Under the pieces are notes generated by a model. The model saw only the letters and a program-made list of their open reading frames with translations. It was not told the origin of the DNA and did not search any database. Source: Sulfitobacter alexandrii (lineage in GTDB: Bacteria; Pseudomonadota; Alphaproteobacteria; Rhodobacterales; Rhodobacteraceae). From it: a stretch of 64,000 bases of DNA. The stretch spans positions 124,001 through 188,000 of the forward strand of contig NZ_CP018080.1 of assembly GCF_001886735.1 (NCBI RefSeq), given 5' to 3'. Shown piece by piece: positions 24,679 through 33,289 of this stretch. A program made the translations under genes and the position numbers. Within the stretch, counting starts at the first letter, position 1. Every line of letters starts with the position of its first letter.

Positions 24679-25725
24679 TCAGTATGCCAGCGGCCAGTTG
24701 CTCCAGAATTTCTTCTGGTCACGCCAAAGCCCGATGAGCCCATCGGGCTTGAAACGCAGGAACGCGACGATCACGGCCCCGTAGGCCACGCCGCGAATTT
24801 CGTAGACGTAAGTGGAATAGAACGCCGACCCCGGCTCGAGGATCAGGTTGAAGAAGATTCGGATCGCCTCCGGCAGGAGGGTCAGAAAGACCGCGCCCAG
24901 CACCGCCCCCGCCACCGACCCGAGTCCGCCGAGGATGATGATCGCCAGCGCCTCGATCGACAGGATCAGCGCGAAGACGTCGATGTTGATGAAGCGGATC
25001 TGCAGCGACATCAGCCCGCCCGCGATGCCGACGATGAACGACGACGCGACAAAGGCCAGCAGCTTGTAGCGCGTGAGGTCGATGCCCATGGCGCGGGCCG
25101 CGATGTCGTGGTCGCGGATCGCGAGCCACGCTCGCCCGATGCGGGTGCGCTGCATGTTCAGCACCATCAGGATCACCGCCACGGCGACCCCCAGCGCGAG
25201 GTAATAGAGCGGCGCGCCCTTCTGGACGTTCACGCCAAAGAGCGTCGCCCCGTTCACGAAGATGCCGTTCGGCCCGTGGGTGATCGGCTCGGCGTAAAGG
25301 ATGACGTGGCTGACGATGAAGGAAAACGCCAGCGTGGTGATGGCGAGGTACAGCCCCTTGAGCCGCAGCGAGGGCACGCCCACCAGCAGGCTGATCAACC
25401 CCGCGACCACGCCGCCCGCGGGCAGCGACAGCCAGACCGGCCAGCCGTAATCCGTCAGCAGCACCGCGTTGCCGTAGGCCCCGACGGCGAGGAAGCCCGC
25501 CTGCCCGAGCGAGATCAGCCCGGTGGTCCCGGTCAGCAGGTTGAGACCCACCGCCCCCACGACGGCGATCAGCACCGTGACCATCAGGGTCAGCGTGTAG
25601 TTCCCCACCAGCAGCGGGGCCAGCAGCAAGGCGATCATCAAAACGGCCAGCCAGCTCAGCGTGACCCGGTTGTCGGTGAGGGCGATAAGCTGCCCGGTGG
25701 TTTCCTGGAAGTGACCGGTACGCAT
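24679..25725 (-). CDS. Liv-type ABC transporter permease (LivM family)
   Basis: Membrane subunit of 348 aa with about ten hydrophobic helices. Recognisable LivM segments are LTGTTGLISLGQAGFLAVGAYG near residue 70 (Gln-Ala-Gly-Phe core), PSLRLKGLYLAITTLAF near 130, and ILGGLGSVAGAVLGA near 260. It starts 1 nt after the LivH-type gene. The length is normal for the family. Confidence 0.93.
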   Translation of the reverse strand: MRTGHFQETTGQLIALTDNRVTLSWLAVLMIALLLAPLLVGNYTLTLMVTVLIAVVGAVGLNLLTGTTGLISLGQAGFLAVGAYGNAVLLTDYGWPVWLSLPAGGVVAGLISLLVGVPSLRLKGLYLAITTLAFSFIVSHVILYAEPITHGPNGIFVNGATLFGVNVQKGAPLYYLALGVAVAVILMVLNMQRTRIGRAWLAIRDHDIAARAMGIDLTRYKLLAFVASSFIVGIAGGLMSLQIRFINIDVFALILSIEALAIIILGGLGSVAGAVLGAVFLTLLPEAIRIFFNLILEPGSAFYSTYVYEIRGVAYGAVIVAFLRFKPDGLIGLWRDQKKFWSNWPLAY

Positions 25726-25726
25726 G

Positions 25727-26599
25727 TCAGACCCTCTCGATGTCCTTGTCGCCGAACAGCCCGTAGGGCCTGACCATCAGCACGATGACGATGACGATGA
25801 AGCCCGAGATCTCGCGCAATCCCTGGCCGATGTAGCCCTGTGACATCATCTCGATGATGCCGATGACCAGCCCCGCCAGAGCCGACCCGAGGATCGAATC
25901 CAGCCCGCCGAGAATGACCGCCGGGAAGGATTTCAGCCCCTGGAACCACAGGTCGGGCGCCAGCTTGAAGTTCATGGCGAAGAGCACCCCCGCCACCGCA
26001 GCCAGCGCCGAGGACAGCGCCCAGGCCATCGCGTGGACACCCTTCACCGAGATGCCGACCAGCAGCGCCGCGGTTTCATGCGCCGCGACGGCGCGCATGG
26101 CGATCCCGATGCGCGAAAAGCGCAGGAACGCCCAGGCCGCCACCATGCAGATCGCCAGCGCCGCGATGGACATCAGCTGCGCGGCGTAAAACGGCAGGTT
26201 GCCGATCATGATCACCTGCGTCGTGACCCCCGCCGTGAGGTTGTGCGGATCCGGTCCCCAGATCATGATCGTGATACCCCGCAGCATGACCGCAAGCCCG
26301 ATCGTCACCATCACGATGGAAAACACCGGCTCGCCCAGCATCGGGCGGATGAACAGCCGCTCCAGCGTCAGGCCGATCACCATGGCGATGGGAATGGTCA
26401 GCAGCATCAGCGGAACGAAGGAAAGATCGAATGTCGTGGTCAGGGTGAACGCGACGTAGGCCGTCAGCATCACCAGCTCGCCATGGGCGAAGTTGACCAC
26501 GCCCGTGGCCTTGTAGACCAGCGCGAAACCCATCGCGATCAACCCGTAGGAGGCACCGATCACAAGGCCGGTCGACAGCAGGAGCAAGAAGTAGTCCAT
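25727..26599 (-). CDS. Liv-type ABC transporter permease (LivH family)
   Basis: Second membrane subunit, 290 aa. It has the LivH opening GLVIGASYGLIAMGFALVYK, the VNFAHGELVML motif near residue 40 and FPAVILGGLDSILGSALAG near 230. Its ATG overlaps the stop codon of the acyl-CoA synthetase gene, so transporter and enzyme are translationally coupled. With the LivM-type protein it forms the channel. Confidence 0.93.
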   Translation of the reverse strand: MDYFLLLLSTGLVIGASYGLIAMGFALVYKATGVVNFAHGELVMLTAYVAFTLTTTFDLSFVPLMLLTIPIAMVIGLTLERLFIRPMLGEPVFSIVMVTIGLAVMLRGITIMIWGPDPHNLTAGVTTQVIMIGNLPFYAAQLMSIAALAICMVAAWAFLRFSRIGIAMRAVAAHETAALLVGISVKGVHAMAWALSSALAAVAGVLFAMNFKLAPDLWFQGLKSFPAVILGGLDSILGSALAGLVIGIIEMMSQGYIGQGLREISGFIVIVIVLMVRPYGLFGDKDIERV

Positions 26600-28446
26600 C
26601 AGGCAGCATCCCCGTAGATCGTCTGTATCTCGTCGGCGAACTTGGCCTCGATGGCCTTGCGGCGCACCTTCATGGTCGCCGTCAACTCGCCATCGTCGTG
26701 GTCGAGTTCCTTGCGCAGGATCTCGAACTTGCGGATGTTCTCGACCCGGGCAAAGCGGTCGTTGACGCGGGCCACCTCACCCGCGATCAACTCGCGCACC
26801 TTGGGGTTCTCGGCCAGCGTGCGGTAGGTCGTGTACTGCACGTCATTGGCCTGCGCCCACTTGCCCGTCGTCTCGAGGTCGATCTGCAACAGGGCCGAGA
26901 GAAACTTGCGCCCGTCACCCAGCAGGATCGCCTCGCGGATATAGGGGCTGTCCTTGAGCGCGTTCTCGATCAGGCTGGGGGTGATGTTCTTGCCCCCCGA
27001 GGTGATGAGGATGTCCTTCTTGCGGTCCATCACCCGCAACTCGCCGCCGTCCTCGATCTGGACGATGTCGCCGGTGTGCAGCCAGCCATCGGCATAGGCC
27101 GCCTCGGTCGCCTCGTCGTTGAAGAGATAGCCCTGAAAACAGGCCTCGCCCCGGATCAGCAGCTCGCCATCCTCGGCCAGTTTCTGTTCGAACACGCCCA
27201 GGAGCGGGCCGGAGGTGCCCAGCGAGGTCGCCCCGGGCCGCTGCGAGTGGGAGGCACCGGCACATTCGGTCATGCCATAGATCTGGTAGACCGGCACGCC
27301 GAGCGTCCAGAAGAACAGCAGCACCTCCTCGGAAATCGAGGCCCCGCCGCAGAAGGCGGTCCGCACCCGGTTCAGCCCGAGGTATTTCTGCAAGGCACGC
27401 AGACACACCAGCCAGAGCAGGCCGAACATCACCCGATCCCCACCGGATGCAAAGCGTCCGCCGTTCGCCAGCCGCCGCCGCGCGATCTGCTTGCCCCGCG
27501 CAATGGCAAAGTTGAAGACACGGCGCTGCAGCGGCGTGGTGTCCTGCACGCGGTAGTCGATGCTCTGCTGCATCTTCTCCCAGATGCGCGGCACGCCGAG
27601 GAACCCCAGCGGCGCGATCTCGCGCAGGTTGGGCACCACGGTGTCCACGCTTTCGGCGAAGGAGACCGTGCAGCCGGTCACGATCTGCTGGACGAGCGAG
27701 AAGCTGCGTTCGGCCACGTGGCACAGCGGCAGGTAGCACAACACAGAATAGCTGCGGGCGTCGAGCCCGTGGATGCGGGCGATGTCGCAGGCGTTGGACA
27801 GCATGTTGCGATGGCTCAGCATCGCGCCCTTGGGCATGCCCGTCGTGCCCGAGGTATAGACGATGATCGCGGTATCCTCGGGTTGGCCCGCGTCGATCAG
27901 CCGGTCCACCTCGGCACCCAGTTCGGCCTCCCGCTCGCGCCCCAGCGCCAGCAGATCGTCGAAACCCATCAGGCCCTCGCGGGAATAGGCGCGCATGCCC
28001 TTCATGTCGACGCAGATGAGCTGTTGAAGGTCCGGCAGCCCACCCTCGTTCGCCTGCGCATCCAGAACCTTGTCGGTCTGTTCCTGGTCACCCGCGACGA
28101 CGAACCGCGCCTTGGAGTGGCGGACGATATACTGCAGTTCCGGCCAGGGGTTCGTCGGATAGATGCCCAGCCCCGCGCCGCCCAGCATCTGTGCCGCGAG
28201 GTCCGAGAAATACCACTGCGGGGTATCGTCGCTGGCAATGGCCAGCCGGTCGCCGGGGCGGAACCCCAGGGCATAGAGACCGATCGCGGTCAGGCGCGCC
28301 TGTTCGTAGTAGTCGGCCCAGGTCGTCCGCTGCCAGAGCCCGCGCACCTTTTCGCGCAGGGCAAGGTCGGACCCGTGCAGCCGGGCCCGCTCTCGCAGCA
28401 CCTGCGGCATGGTCATGCCGGGGATGGCGTCGAGTTTCAGGCTCAT
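26599..28446 (-). CDS. AMP-dependent acyl-CoA synthetase, long-chain (FAA1/FadD15-like)
   Basis: ATP-dependent activation of a carboxylic acid to its CoA thioester, 615 aa. The P-loop YTSGTTGMPKGAMLSH is near residue 200, IYGMTECAG near 395, GWLHTGDIV near 465 and DRKKDILITSGGKNI near 482. The length and the GASISEEVLLFF segment fit the long-chain FAA1-type group rather than the shorter ligases at 31745 and 42300. The gene lies inside the Liv-type transporter operon, between the LivG and LivH genes with overlaps at both ends. This suggests the imported acid is trapped as CoA ester on entry. Chain length is unknown. Confidence 0.9.
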   Translation of the reverse strand: MSLKLDAIPGMTMPQVLRERARLHGSDLALREKVRGLWQRTTWADYYEQARLTAIGLYALGFRPGDRLAIASDDTPQWYFSDLAAQMLGGAGLGIYPTNPWPELQYIVRHSKARFVVAGDQEQTDKVLDAQANEGGLPDLQQLICVDMKGMRAYSREGLMGFDDLLALGREREAELGAEVDRLIDAGQPEDTAIIVYTSGTTGMPKGAMLSHRNMLSNACDIARIHGLDARSYSVLCYLPLCHVAERSFSLVQQIVTGCTVSFAESVDTVVPNLREIAPLGFLGVPRIWEKMQQSIDYRVQDTTPLQRRVFNFAIARGKQIARRRLANGGRFASGGDRVMFGLLWLVCLRALQKYLGLNRVRTAFCGGASISEEVLLFFWTLGVPVYQIYGMTECAGASHSQRPGATSLGTSGPLLGVFEQKLAEDGELLIRGEACFQGYLFNDEATEAAYADGWLHTGDIVQIEDGGELRVMDRKKDILITSGGKNITPSLIENALKDSPYIREAILLGDGRKFLSALLQIDLETTGKWAQANDVQYTTYRTLAENPKVRELIAGEVARVNDRFARVENIRKFEILRKELDHDDGELTATMKVRRKAIEAKFADEIQTIYGDAA

Positions 28447-29213
28447 GCCGCCCGGCTCCCGCCCAGGTAGGCCTCGATCACCTCCGGGTCGGCCGACACC
28501 TCCGCTGGCGTGCCTTCCGCGATCTTAGCGCCATGGTGCATGACGCAAACCCGGTCCGAAATGTCCATCACGATGCCCATGTCGTGTTCGACCATCAGCA
28601 CGGTCATACCCAGTTCCTCCTTCAGGTCCAGGACGAAGCGCCCGATGTCCTCGCGCTCCTCCTGGTTCATGCCCGACACCATCTCGTCCAGCAGCAGCAG
28701 CTTCGGCTCCACCGCCAGCGCGCGGCCCAGCTCCACCCGTTTCTGCTGCCCGTAGGACAGGGTGCCCACGGGCAGGTCGCGCAGGTCCTCGATCTCGAGG
28801 AAGTCGATGATCTCTTCCGCCCGCTCGCGCGCCCAGAGTTCCTCGCGGCGCGCGCGGCCCCAGAACACCGCCGCGGACAACGGATCGGTGCGCAGGCGGG
28901 AATGAAGGCCGGTCAGGATGTTGTTCACCACGCTCTCGTGCTTGAAAACGGCGAGGTTCTGGAACGTCCGCGCCATGCCGAGCTTTGCCATCGCGTGGGT
29001 CGGTGTGCGGGTGATGTCCTGCCCGTCGAACGTGATCCGCCCTGCGCTGACCGGCAGAACCGACGAGATCAGGTTGAACAGTGTCGTCTTGCCCGCGCCG
29101 TTCGGCCCGATCAGGCTGTAGATCTGGCCGCGTTCGACGGTCATGTCGATCTCGCTGACCGCGGTCAGGCCGCCGAACCGCTTGGTCACGCCCTCCAGCT
29201 TCAGGAAACTCAT
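28443..29213 (-). CDS. Liv-type ABC transporter ATP-binding protein (LivG family)
   Basis: ATPase subunit of 256 aa. Walker [10 protein letters not shown] near 38, signature [15 protein letters not shown] near 150, Walker [12 protein letters not shown], and the LivG-type insertion with [11 protein letters not shown] near 85. The ATG at 29213 overlaps the stop of the LivF-type gene (ATGA); a GTG three codons upstream is less likely. It overlaps the acyl-CoA synthetase gene at its end. Confidence 0.93.
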   Translation of the reverse strand: MSFLKLEGVTKRFGGLTAVSEIDMTVERGQIYSLIGPNGAGKTTLFNLISSVLPVSAGRITFDGQDITRTPTHAMAKLGMARTFQNLAVFKHESVVNNILTGLHSRLRTDPLSAAVFWGRARREELWARERAEEIIDFLEIEDLRDLPVGTLSYGQQKRVELGRALAVEPKLLLLDEMVSGMNQEEREDIGRFVLDLKEELGMTVLMVEHDMGIVMDISDRVCVMHHGAKIAEGTPAEVSADPEVIEAYLGGSRAA

Positions 29214-29998
29214 GACAGCCACCGCTTGCGGCGCTTGTAGTGCTTGACGTCGCGCATCGACCGCCGCTCGCCCTTTGCCATGCCAAGGTAGAATTCCTGC
29301 ACATCCGCATTGCGGCGCAGATCCTCGGACGCGCCGTCCAGCACGATGCGCCCATTCTCGATGATGTAACCGCGCGATGTCACCTCCAGCGCCAGCTGGG
29401 CGTTCTGTTCGACCAGCAGCACGGTCACACCGGCATCGCGGTTCAGCGCCACCACGGCCGAGAAGATGTCCTCGATGATCTGCGGTGCCAGGCCCAGCGA
29501 GGGTTCGTCCAGCATCAGCACCTTCGGCTCGGCCATCAGCGCGCGCCCGATGGCGACCATCTGCTGTTCCCCGCCCGACAGGTAGCCCGCGATCTGGTGA
29601 CGCCGCTCGCGCACCTTGGGAAACAGGTCATAGACCCGCTCGATCCCCTCCTTCGCGGCGGACCTCGACCGGGTGAATCCCCCCATCAGCAGGTTCTCCT
29701 CCACCGTCAGGGGGGCAAAGAGCGCGCGGCCCTCGGGCACCTGGATGATGCCGCGCCGCACGATGTCGCGGGGGGCGGACCCGCCCAGTGGCTTGCCGTC
29801 AAACATCACCGATCCCGCGACGACCTCGCCATCCTCCTGGGTCAGAACGCCGCTGATCGCCTTGAGAATCGTGGACTTTCCCGCCCCGTTGGAGCCCAGC
29901 AGGGCCACCATCGCGCCATCGGGCACGCTCAAGGACACATCGCGCACCGCCTCGATGGCACGATCATAGAGAACCTGAACGTTTCGCAGCTCAAGCAT
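29210..29998 (-). CDS. Liv-type ABC transporter ATP-binding protein (LivF family)
   Basis: Second ATPase of the transporter, 262 aa. Walker A GSNGAGKST near 34, IIQVPEGRALFAPLTVEENL near 83 (family-specific), signature LSGGEQQM, and LDEPSLGLAP. It is the first gene of the seven-gene operon reaching 22481. The C-terminal tail is basic (KHYKRRKRW), longer than in typical LivF. A TTGACA -35 and a 21-bp palindrome lie upstream near 30.2 kb. Confidence 0.92.
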   Translation of the reverse strand: MLELRNVQVLYDRAIEAVRDVSLSVPDGAMVALLGSNGAGKSTILKAISGVLTQEDGEVVAGSVMFDGKPLGGSAPRDIVRRGIIQVPEGRALFAPLTVEENLLMGGFTRSRSAAKEGIERVYDLFPKVRERRHQIAGYLSGGEQQMVAIGRALMAEPKVLMLDEPSLGLAPQIIEDIFSAVVALNRDAGVTVLLVEQNAQLALEVTSRGYIIENGRIVLDGASEDLRRNADVQEFYLGMAKGERRSMRDVKHYKRRKRWLS

Positions 29999-30171
29999 CG
30001 GCGGCGCGATCCGCGAAAAGGTGAGGTTGACTTATTTGCGCAGCAAACGCGCGGCCAAGATCTACGCCATGGCACGAATCAGCTACGAAAACTGAAAATT
30101 GGCGCATTTTCCCCTCCCTTATACACAAAGCAGCAAGTGGCTTTCATTTTTGACTTGCCGAAGTGCTCACC

Positions 30172-30216
30172 TTAATGAACTGTATTCATTAATATGATGC
30201 GGCAACCGGCTGTCAA
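30172..30216 (-). promoter_or_regulatory. Divergent promoter region with 21-bp palindrome (site 1)
   Basis: A perfect inverted repeat TTAATGAA-CTGTA-TTCATTAA occupies 30172-30192. On the minus strand TTGACA (30216-30211) with TATTAA 16 nt further (30194-30189) makes a fair promoter for the Liv-type operon, and the palindrome overlaps its -10. The same pattern recurs near 48.5 and 52.6 kb. A TetR-family repressor is the likely binder. Confidence 0.65.
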
Positions 30217-30246
30217 CGGTTTTCCGCGCAGCGAAGGGAGGCCCCC

Positions 30247-31062
30247 ATGACCGAAACCGCCAAAGACCACGTCACCACGGAAGAGGTGCGGCCCGGCATC
30301 CTGCGCCTGACGCTGGCGCAGGGCGCCCGGATGAACACGCTCACCTGGGAAATGCTCGACAGCCTGCTCGCCACCTTCCGAAGCCTGCGTGCCGACCCGC
30401 CGCGCGCGCTGATCGTGACCGGGCAGGACCGTGTCTTTTGCGGCGGCGCGCACCTCAAGTATTTCGTCGATCCGGAGTCGGGGCTGGCGGACAACCCCCG
30501 CGCCGCCCGCGACCCCTACGTGCACCGCATCCTCGAAGTCTTCGACACGGTGCAATGGCTTCCCTGTCCGACCATCGCCGCCATCAACGGTCATGCGCTG
30601 GGGGGCGGCATGGAACTCGCGCTCGCCTGCGACTTCCGGCTGATGTCCGCCTCCGCCCGGATCGGCCAACCCGAGGTGCGGCACGGACTCGTGCCGGGGG
30701 GCAACGGCATACAGCAGCTCATCCGCCTGATCGGGCGCGAAGCCGCGCTCGACATGCTGATGTCGGGCGATGCCCTCGACGGAGAGGCGGCGCTGGCGCG
30801 GGGCCTCGTGAGCCGCGTGGTCGCACCCGACGCGCTGGCGGCCGAGGCCGAAACCTTCGCCGCGCGTTTCCTCATGTGCGGCCCCGATGCCGTGGCCCTG
30901 ACCAAGCGCGCCGCCCTGCGCGCCGCCGACGTGCCGCTGGCCGAGGCCAACCGCATCGCGCTCGACGCGGTCTTCGACGCCTTCTCCAACCCCGAATCGC
31001 GCGAAGGCATCACCGCCTTCGTAGAGAAGCGCAAACCTTCCTACTACGTGGCGGACGAATGA
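30247..31062 (+). CDS. Enoyl-CoA hydratase (crotonase family)
   Basis: Predicted hydration of 2-enoyl-CoA in a beta-oxidation-like route, 271 aa. The oxyanion-hole segments are FCGGAHLK near 63 and GHALGGGMELA near 120. Both catalytic Glu positions of rat crotonase are kept: Glu in GGGMEL and Glu in IGQPEV. It is therefore the only one of the three crotonases here with a full hydratase site. A GGGAGG site precedes the ATG. It overlaps the TetR gene (ATGA) and is divergent from the Liv-type operon. Confidence 0.9.
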   Translation: MTETAKDHVTTEEVRPGILRLTLAQGARMNTLTWEMLDSLLATFRSLRADPPRALIVTGQDRVFCGGAHLKYFVDPESGLADNPRAARDPYVHRILEVFDTVQWLPCPTIAAINGHALGGGMELALACDFRLMSASARIGQPEVRHGLVPGGNGIQQLIRLIGREAALDMLMSGDALDGEAALARGLVSRVVAPDALAAEAETFAARFLMCGPDAVALTKRAALRAADVPLAEANRIALDAVFDAFSNPESREGITAFVEKRKPSYYVADE

Positions 31063-31721
31063 CCGCCCGGGCGCCCCGCACCGCACGATTGTCGCGCGAG
31101 GTCCGCGAGGCGCAGATCCTCGCCGCCGCAACCGAGGAATTCCGCCTTGCCGGTTTCGACGGCGCGTCGATGTCCTCCATCGCTGCCCGCGCCGGCATGG
31201 TCGAAGGCAGCATCTACCGCTTCTTCGACGGCAAGGCAGCGCTTCTGACACGTACCATCGAAACATGGTACGAAGGCATGCTGCACAGCTATGCGCAGGA
31301 ACTGGCGGGGATCGAGGGCACCCGCCCGCGCCTGCGTTTCATGGTCTGGCGCCACCTGCAGACCGTCTTCGAGGAGCCGGAACTCTGCCGGCTGATGTTC
31401 AACCACGTGCGCGGCAGCGCAGGCTACCGCGACACGCAGGTCTATCGGCTGAACAGCCTTTATACCGCCCGCACGCTGGAGATCATCCGCGACGGCATCG
31501 CCGCCGGTGAAATCCGCGCAGGCGACGACCTGCGGCTGGTGCGCGACCTGATATACGGGGGCGTCGAACATGCCATCTGGGGTTACCTCTGGGGCGGCGG
31601 TACACTGGACCCGGATGCGCTGGCCGATGCGATGGTGGAGATCGTGATGGGCGGCATCGCGGCGCCGGATCCGGTGGCGGCACGGCTGTCGGCACTGGCC
31701 GAGTCGCTGGAGAGACACTGA
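31059..31721 (+). CDS. TetR-family transcriptional regulator (paralogue of 59569-60237)
   Basis: Predicted ligand-responsive repressor of 220 aa. The N-terminal HTH covers about 15-62 (FDGASMSSIAARAGMVEGSI, then YRFF). The ligand domain shares the RHLQ and YRDT segments, the GIA-GEIR segment and the LVRD-I-GG-EH segment with the TetR protein at 59569, so the two are paralogues. It is co-transcribed between an enoyl-CoA hydratase and an acyl-CoA ligase, and an acyl-CoA ligand is plausible. It may bind the TTAwTGAr palindromes; that is inference. Confidence 0.9.
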   Translation: MTARAPRTARLSREVREAQILAAATEEFRLAGFDGASMSSIAARAGMVEGSIYRFFDGKAALLTRTIETWYEGMLHSYAQELAGIEGTRPRLRFMVWRHLQTVFEEPELCRLMFNHVRGSAGYRDTQVYRLNSLYTARTLEIIRDGIAAGEIRAGDDLRLVRDLIYGGVEHAIWGYLWGGGTLDPDALADAMVEIVMGGIAAPDPVAARLSALAESLERH

Positions 31722-31744
31722 ACCGCGATCGGGGAGGAAAGCGG

Positions 31745-33289
31745 ATGCTGGAAGGAACTTCGGGTAGCGGCAAGGCGAGCGTCTTCGACCTGTTCCGCGC
31801 GACCGTGCGGCGGTCGCCGGACAAGGTGGCGATCACCTCGCTTGCGGGCGATGTCACCTACCGCGCGCTTGAAGGTCGCGTGCTTGCGCTGGCCGGCGCG
31901 CTGGCCACGCGGGGATTGCAGGCGGGCGACCGGGTGGCGCTGCTGTCGGAGAACCGGCAGGAGTACGCCGAGCTCGAACTCGCCGCCGCCGCGCTCGGCC
32001 TGATCGTCGCCTGCCAGAACTGGCGGTTGGAGCGGGCCGAGCTGACCCATTGCATCCAGCTGGTCGAACCCGCACTCGTCATCGCCTCCGCCCGCCATGC
32101 CTCAGCCTATGCCGAGACCGGCCATGACGCGCCCCTGCTGGTGATCGAGGACGACTGGCCCGCCCTGACCGCGCACGACCCCCTGCCCGCGCTGCCGCAG
32201 GTCGACCCCGAGGCCGGGCTCATCATCCTCTATACCTCCGGCACCACCGGCCTGCCCAAGGGCGCGCTCATCAGCCACCGGGCCGAGATCGCGCGCATGT
32301 GCGCCTACCGCATGGATCTGAACGTCACGCCCGAGGACGACTTCATCGCCTGGGCGCCGATGTTCCATATGGGCTCGACCGACCAAGTGCTGGCGACGCT
32401 GATGATGGGTGCCTGTGTGCACATCCTCGACGGCTACGACGCGCGCGCCATCGTCGACATTATGGCGCGCCAGACGCTGGGCTGGCTGCTGCTGATGCCC
32501 GGCACGATCGAGCCGGTGGTGGAGATCCTGCGCGCCGAGCGCCCGCAGGTCGCCGGCGTGCGCGCCATCGGCGCGATGATCGACCTCGTGCCGCGCGATC
32601 TCGCCGCCGACCTCGCGCGGCTGTCGGGGTCGGGCTACCTCAACAGCTTCGGCTCGACCGAGACCGGTCTGCCGCCCGGATCGGCGCGCACCATGACGCC
32701 GGAGGAACTGTTGCAGGGCAACCTGTCCAAACGCCTGTCGATGCTGGTGGACGCGATCCTCGTGGACGCGGAGGGCAACGAGGTCCCCGACGGCACGCCC
32801 GGAGAGATGGCGGTGCGCGGCCCGACGATCTTTTCCGGCTATTGGAACGCGCCAGAGACCAACGCCAAGGATTTCCGCGGCGGACGGTTCCGCATGGGCG
32901 ACATGTTCGTCCGCCACGCCGACGGCACCTTCGATTTCGTGGACCGCGCCAAGTACATGATCAAGTCCGGCGGCGAGAACATCTATCCCGCCGAGATCGA
33001 GCGCGTGCTGCTGGCCGACCCGCGCATCCGCGACGCGGTCATCGTGCGCAAGGCGGACGCCCACTGGGGCGAGGTGCCGGTCGCCTTCGTCGCGCGCAAG
33101 GGCAGCGATCTGGACGAAGCGGGGATCGAGGCGCTCTGCCGCGTCGAACTCGCCGGGTACAAGCGCCCGAAGGAGGTGCATTTCGTCGACTACGACGACC
33201 TGCCACGCTTCACCACCGGCAAGATCATGCGGCATGAACTGGAGGCGCGGCTGCGCGACGGCGCCTTCAGTGCACCGCCGCGAACATGA
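31745..33289 (+). CDS. AMP-dependent acyl-CoA ligase (class I adenylate-forming)
   Basis: Predicted carboxylate-CoA ligase of 514 aa. P-loop ILYTSGTTGLPKGALIS near 160, FGSTETGLPPG near 300, FRMGDMFVRH near 385, and the C-terminal DRAKYMIKSGGENIYPAEIE with the catalytic Lys in TTGKIMRHEL near 495. The start follows GGGGAGGAAA. It ends in a 23-bp overlap with the convergent ABC ATPase gene. It probably feeds the hydratase in the same operon; the acid is unknown. Confidence 0.9.
   Translation: MLEGTSGSGKASVFDLFRATVRRSPDKVAITSLAGDVTYRALEGRVLALAGALATRGLQAGDRVALLSENRQEYAELELAAAALGLIVACQNWRLERAELTHCIQLVEPALVIASARHASAYAETGHDAPLLVIEDDWPALTAHDPLPALPQVDPEAGLIILYTSGTTGLPKGALISHRAEIARMCAYRMDLNVTPEDDFIAWAPMFHMGSTDQVLATLMMGACVHILDGYDARAIVDIMARQTLGWLLLMPGTIEPVVEILRAERPQVAGVRAIGAMIDLVPRDLAADLARLSGSGYLNSFGSTETGLPPGSARTMTPEELLQGNLSKRLSMLVDAILVDAEGNEVPDGTPGEMAVRGPTIFSGYWNAPETNAKDFRGGRFRMGDMFVRHADGTFDFVDRAKYMIKSGGENIYPAEIERVLLADPRIRDAVIVRKADAHWGEVPVAFVARKGSDLDEAGIEALCRVELAGYKRPKEVHFVDYDDLPRFTTGKIMRHELEARLRDGAFSAPPRT

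Noticed and set aside
22454..24784. A 776-codon open frame on the plus strand
   Set aside because: It is antisense to the nitronate monooxygenase and the Liv-type binding-protein genes and has low-complexity, Arg/His-rich sequence.
26698..28470. A 590-codon open frame on the plus strand
   Set aside because: It is antisense to the acyl-CoA synthetase gene, whose adenylation motifs are complete.
30094..30111. Inverted repeat GAAAAT-N6-ATTTTC upstream of the Liv-type operon
   Set aside because: The arms are short and simple and no second copy was seen. It is not strong enough to call beside the 21-bp palindrome nearby.
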